From Serilophus lunatus (taxonomy: Eukaryota; Chordata; Aves; Passeriformes; Eurylaimidae): DNA of 64,000 bases. A program made the position numbers and the translations under genes. Of the stretch, positions 63,350 through 64,000 are shown piece by piece. Below the pieces are notes generated by a model, which saw only the letters and a list, made by a program, of their open reading frames with translations, made no database searches and was not told the origin of the DNA. The stretch lies in NCBI GenBank assembly GCA_013399895.1, contig VXBA01003495.1:126708-190707 (forward strand), read 5' to 3'. Each line of letters opens with the position of its first letter. The stretch's first letter is position 1.

Positions 63350-64000
63350 GTTACCTAGGTTAACAACCTACCCAACACCAGTCTAACATCTAAACCATCT
63401 AAACCAACTAAACCATGTCACTAAGTTCATCATCCAACCTATGCTTGAACACATCCAGAGACGGTGACTCCACCACCTCCCTGGGAAGCCCATTCCAATG
63501 GGAAATCACTCTCACTGTGAAAAAATTTCTCCTGATGTCCAACCTAAACCTTCCCTGTTGCAGCCTAAGACTGTGTCCTCTCATCCTGTCACTGGGAGCC
63601 TGAGAGAAGAGACCGACCCCCTCCTGACTACAGCCTCCTTTCAGGTAGTTATAGACAGCAATAAGGTCACCCCTGAGCCTCCTCTTCTCCAGGCTGAACA
63701 ATCCCAGCTCCCTCAGCCGTTCCTCATAGGGCTTGTGCTCCAGCCCCACCACCATCCTCGTTGCCCTTCTCTGGACACATTCCAGCAACTCAAAATCCTT
63801 CTTAAACTGAGGGGCCCAGAACTGGACACAGTACTTAAGATGTGGCCTAACCAGTGCCAAGTACAAGAGAAGGATAACTTCCCTGGTCCTACTGGCAACA
63901 CTATTCTTGATGCAGGCCAGGATGCCATTGGACTTCTTGGCCACCTGGGCACACTGCTGACTCATATTCAGTTTCCTATCAACCAGCACACCCAAGTCCC
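63350..64000 (-). mobile_element. CR1 LINE, ORF2 C-terminus open for 195 codons, runs off window
   Basis: On the - strand, 63995-63408 is an uninterrupted frame matching the end of CR1 ORF2. It covers the last reverse-transcriptase part and C-terminal region (LNMSQQCAQVAKKSNGILAC, LALVRPHLKYCVQFWAPQFK, NYLKGGCSQEGVGLFSQAPS, FRLDIRRNFFTVRVISHWNG, PREVVESPSLDVFKHRLDDE, LSDMV then TAG). The frame is open to the window edge, so the element continues beyond 64000. Absence of stops suggests a comparatively young or well-preserved copy. After the stop the sequence shows TGGTTTAG repeated three times, but the usual CR1 tail (GGACTTGATGATCT..TTCCAACC) and octamer repeat are absent. The boundary at 63350 is approximate. 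Confidence 0.9.
63408..63995 (-). pseudogene. CR1 ORF2 reverse transcriptase, C-terminal fragment
   Basis: 195 codons without a stop. The catalytic YADD region of the reverse transcriptase would lie upstream (beyond the right edge), so only the thumb and C-terminal tail are seen. It is a LINE fragment and not a host gene. Called pseudogene because the rest of the element is unseen and CR1 copies are nearly always 5'-truncated. Confidence 0.8.

Noticed and set aside
34136..64000. Search for exons of WIPF3 or other neighbours, CRISPR arrays, rRNA or new multi-gene systems
   Set aside because: No coding block with recognisable protein family, no regular spacer repeats and no RNA gene were found; the region reads as intergenic DNA.

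Overview
The window looks like a stretch of bird chromosome, most likely from a passerine. The evidence is seven exons of a vertebrate chimaerin gene followed by PRR15, which is the gene order also found in amniotes such as human 7p14-p15. CR1 LINE fragments occur at five or more places. Two short interspersed repeats have a tRNA-Ile-like head and a CR1-type tail, like the tRNA-derived SINEs described in zebra finch and relatives. The sequence is AT-rich with sparse genes, large introns and no bacterial-style coding density. Nearly all open frames of 60-170 codons appear to be chance.

Layout: (1) 21-24895 is the 3' half of CHN2 (beta-chimaerin) on the + strand. It has seven coding exons (831 nt, 276 residues plus stop) carrying the complete C1 and RhoGAP domains, then a 3'UTR of about 1.7 kb with an ATTAAA signal. 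The SH2/N-terminal exons lie upstream of the window. (2) 24896-27560 is intergenic with one CR1 remnant on the - strand. (3) About 27560-31140 holds what reads as a highly degenerate tandem array with a monomer of roughly 140-190 bp, split by a tRNA-Ile/CR1 SINE and a 25-T tract. I do not recognise this array. (4) About 32870-34135 is a CpG island with PRR15: a 5' noncoding exon, a short intron with a 20-N assembly gap, a coding exon (121 aa) and a short 3'UTR. (5) 34136-64000 is an intergenic desert with scattered repeats: an old CR1/L3-like fragment near 42.65 kb, a second SINE at 43.86 kb, a CR1 3' end at 50.8 kb, a nested pair of CR1 fragments at 56.6-57.0 kb, and a CR1 reverse-transcriptase fragment with an open 195-codon frame running off the right edge on the - strand.

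Functionally, beta-chimaerin is a diacylglycerol-responsive GTPase-activating protein for Rac. PRR15 is a small proline-rich nuclear or cytosolic protein of poorly defined function. They are neighbours by conserved synteny; nothing in the sequence shows that they act together. I see no RNA genes, CRISPR arrays, intact mobile elements or novel enzyme system. The most unusual unexplained structure is the degenerate tandem array at 27.6-31.1 kb.
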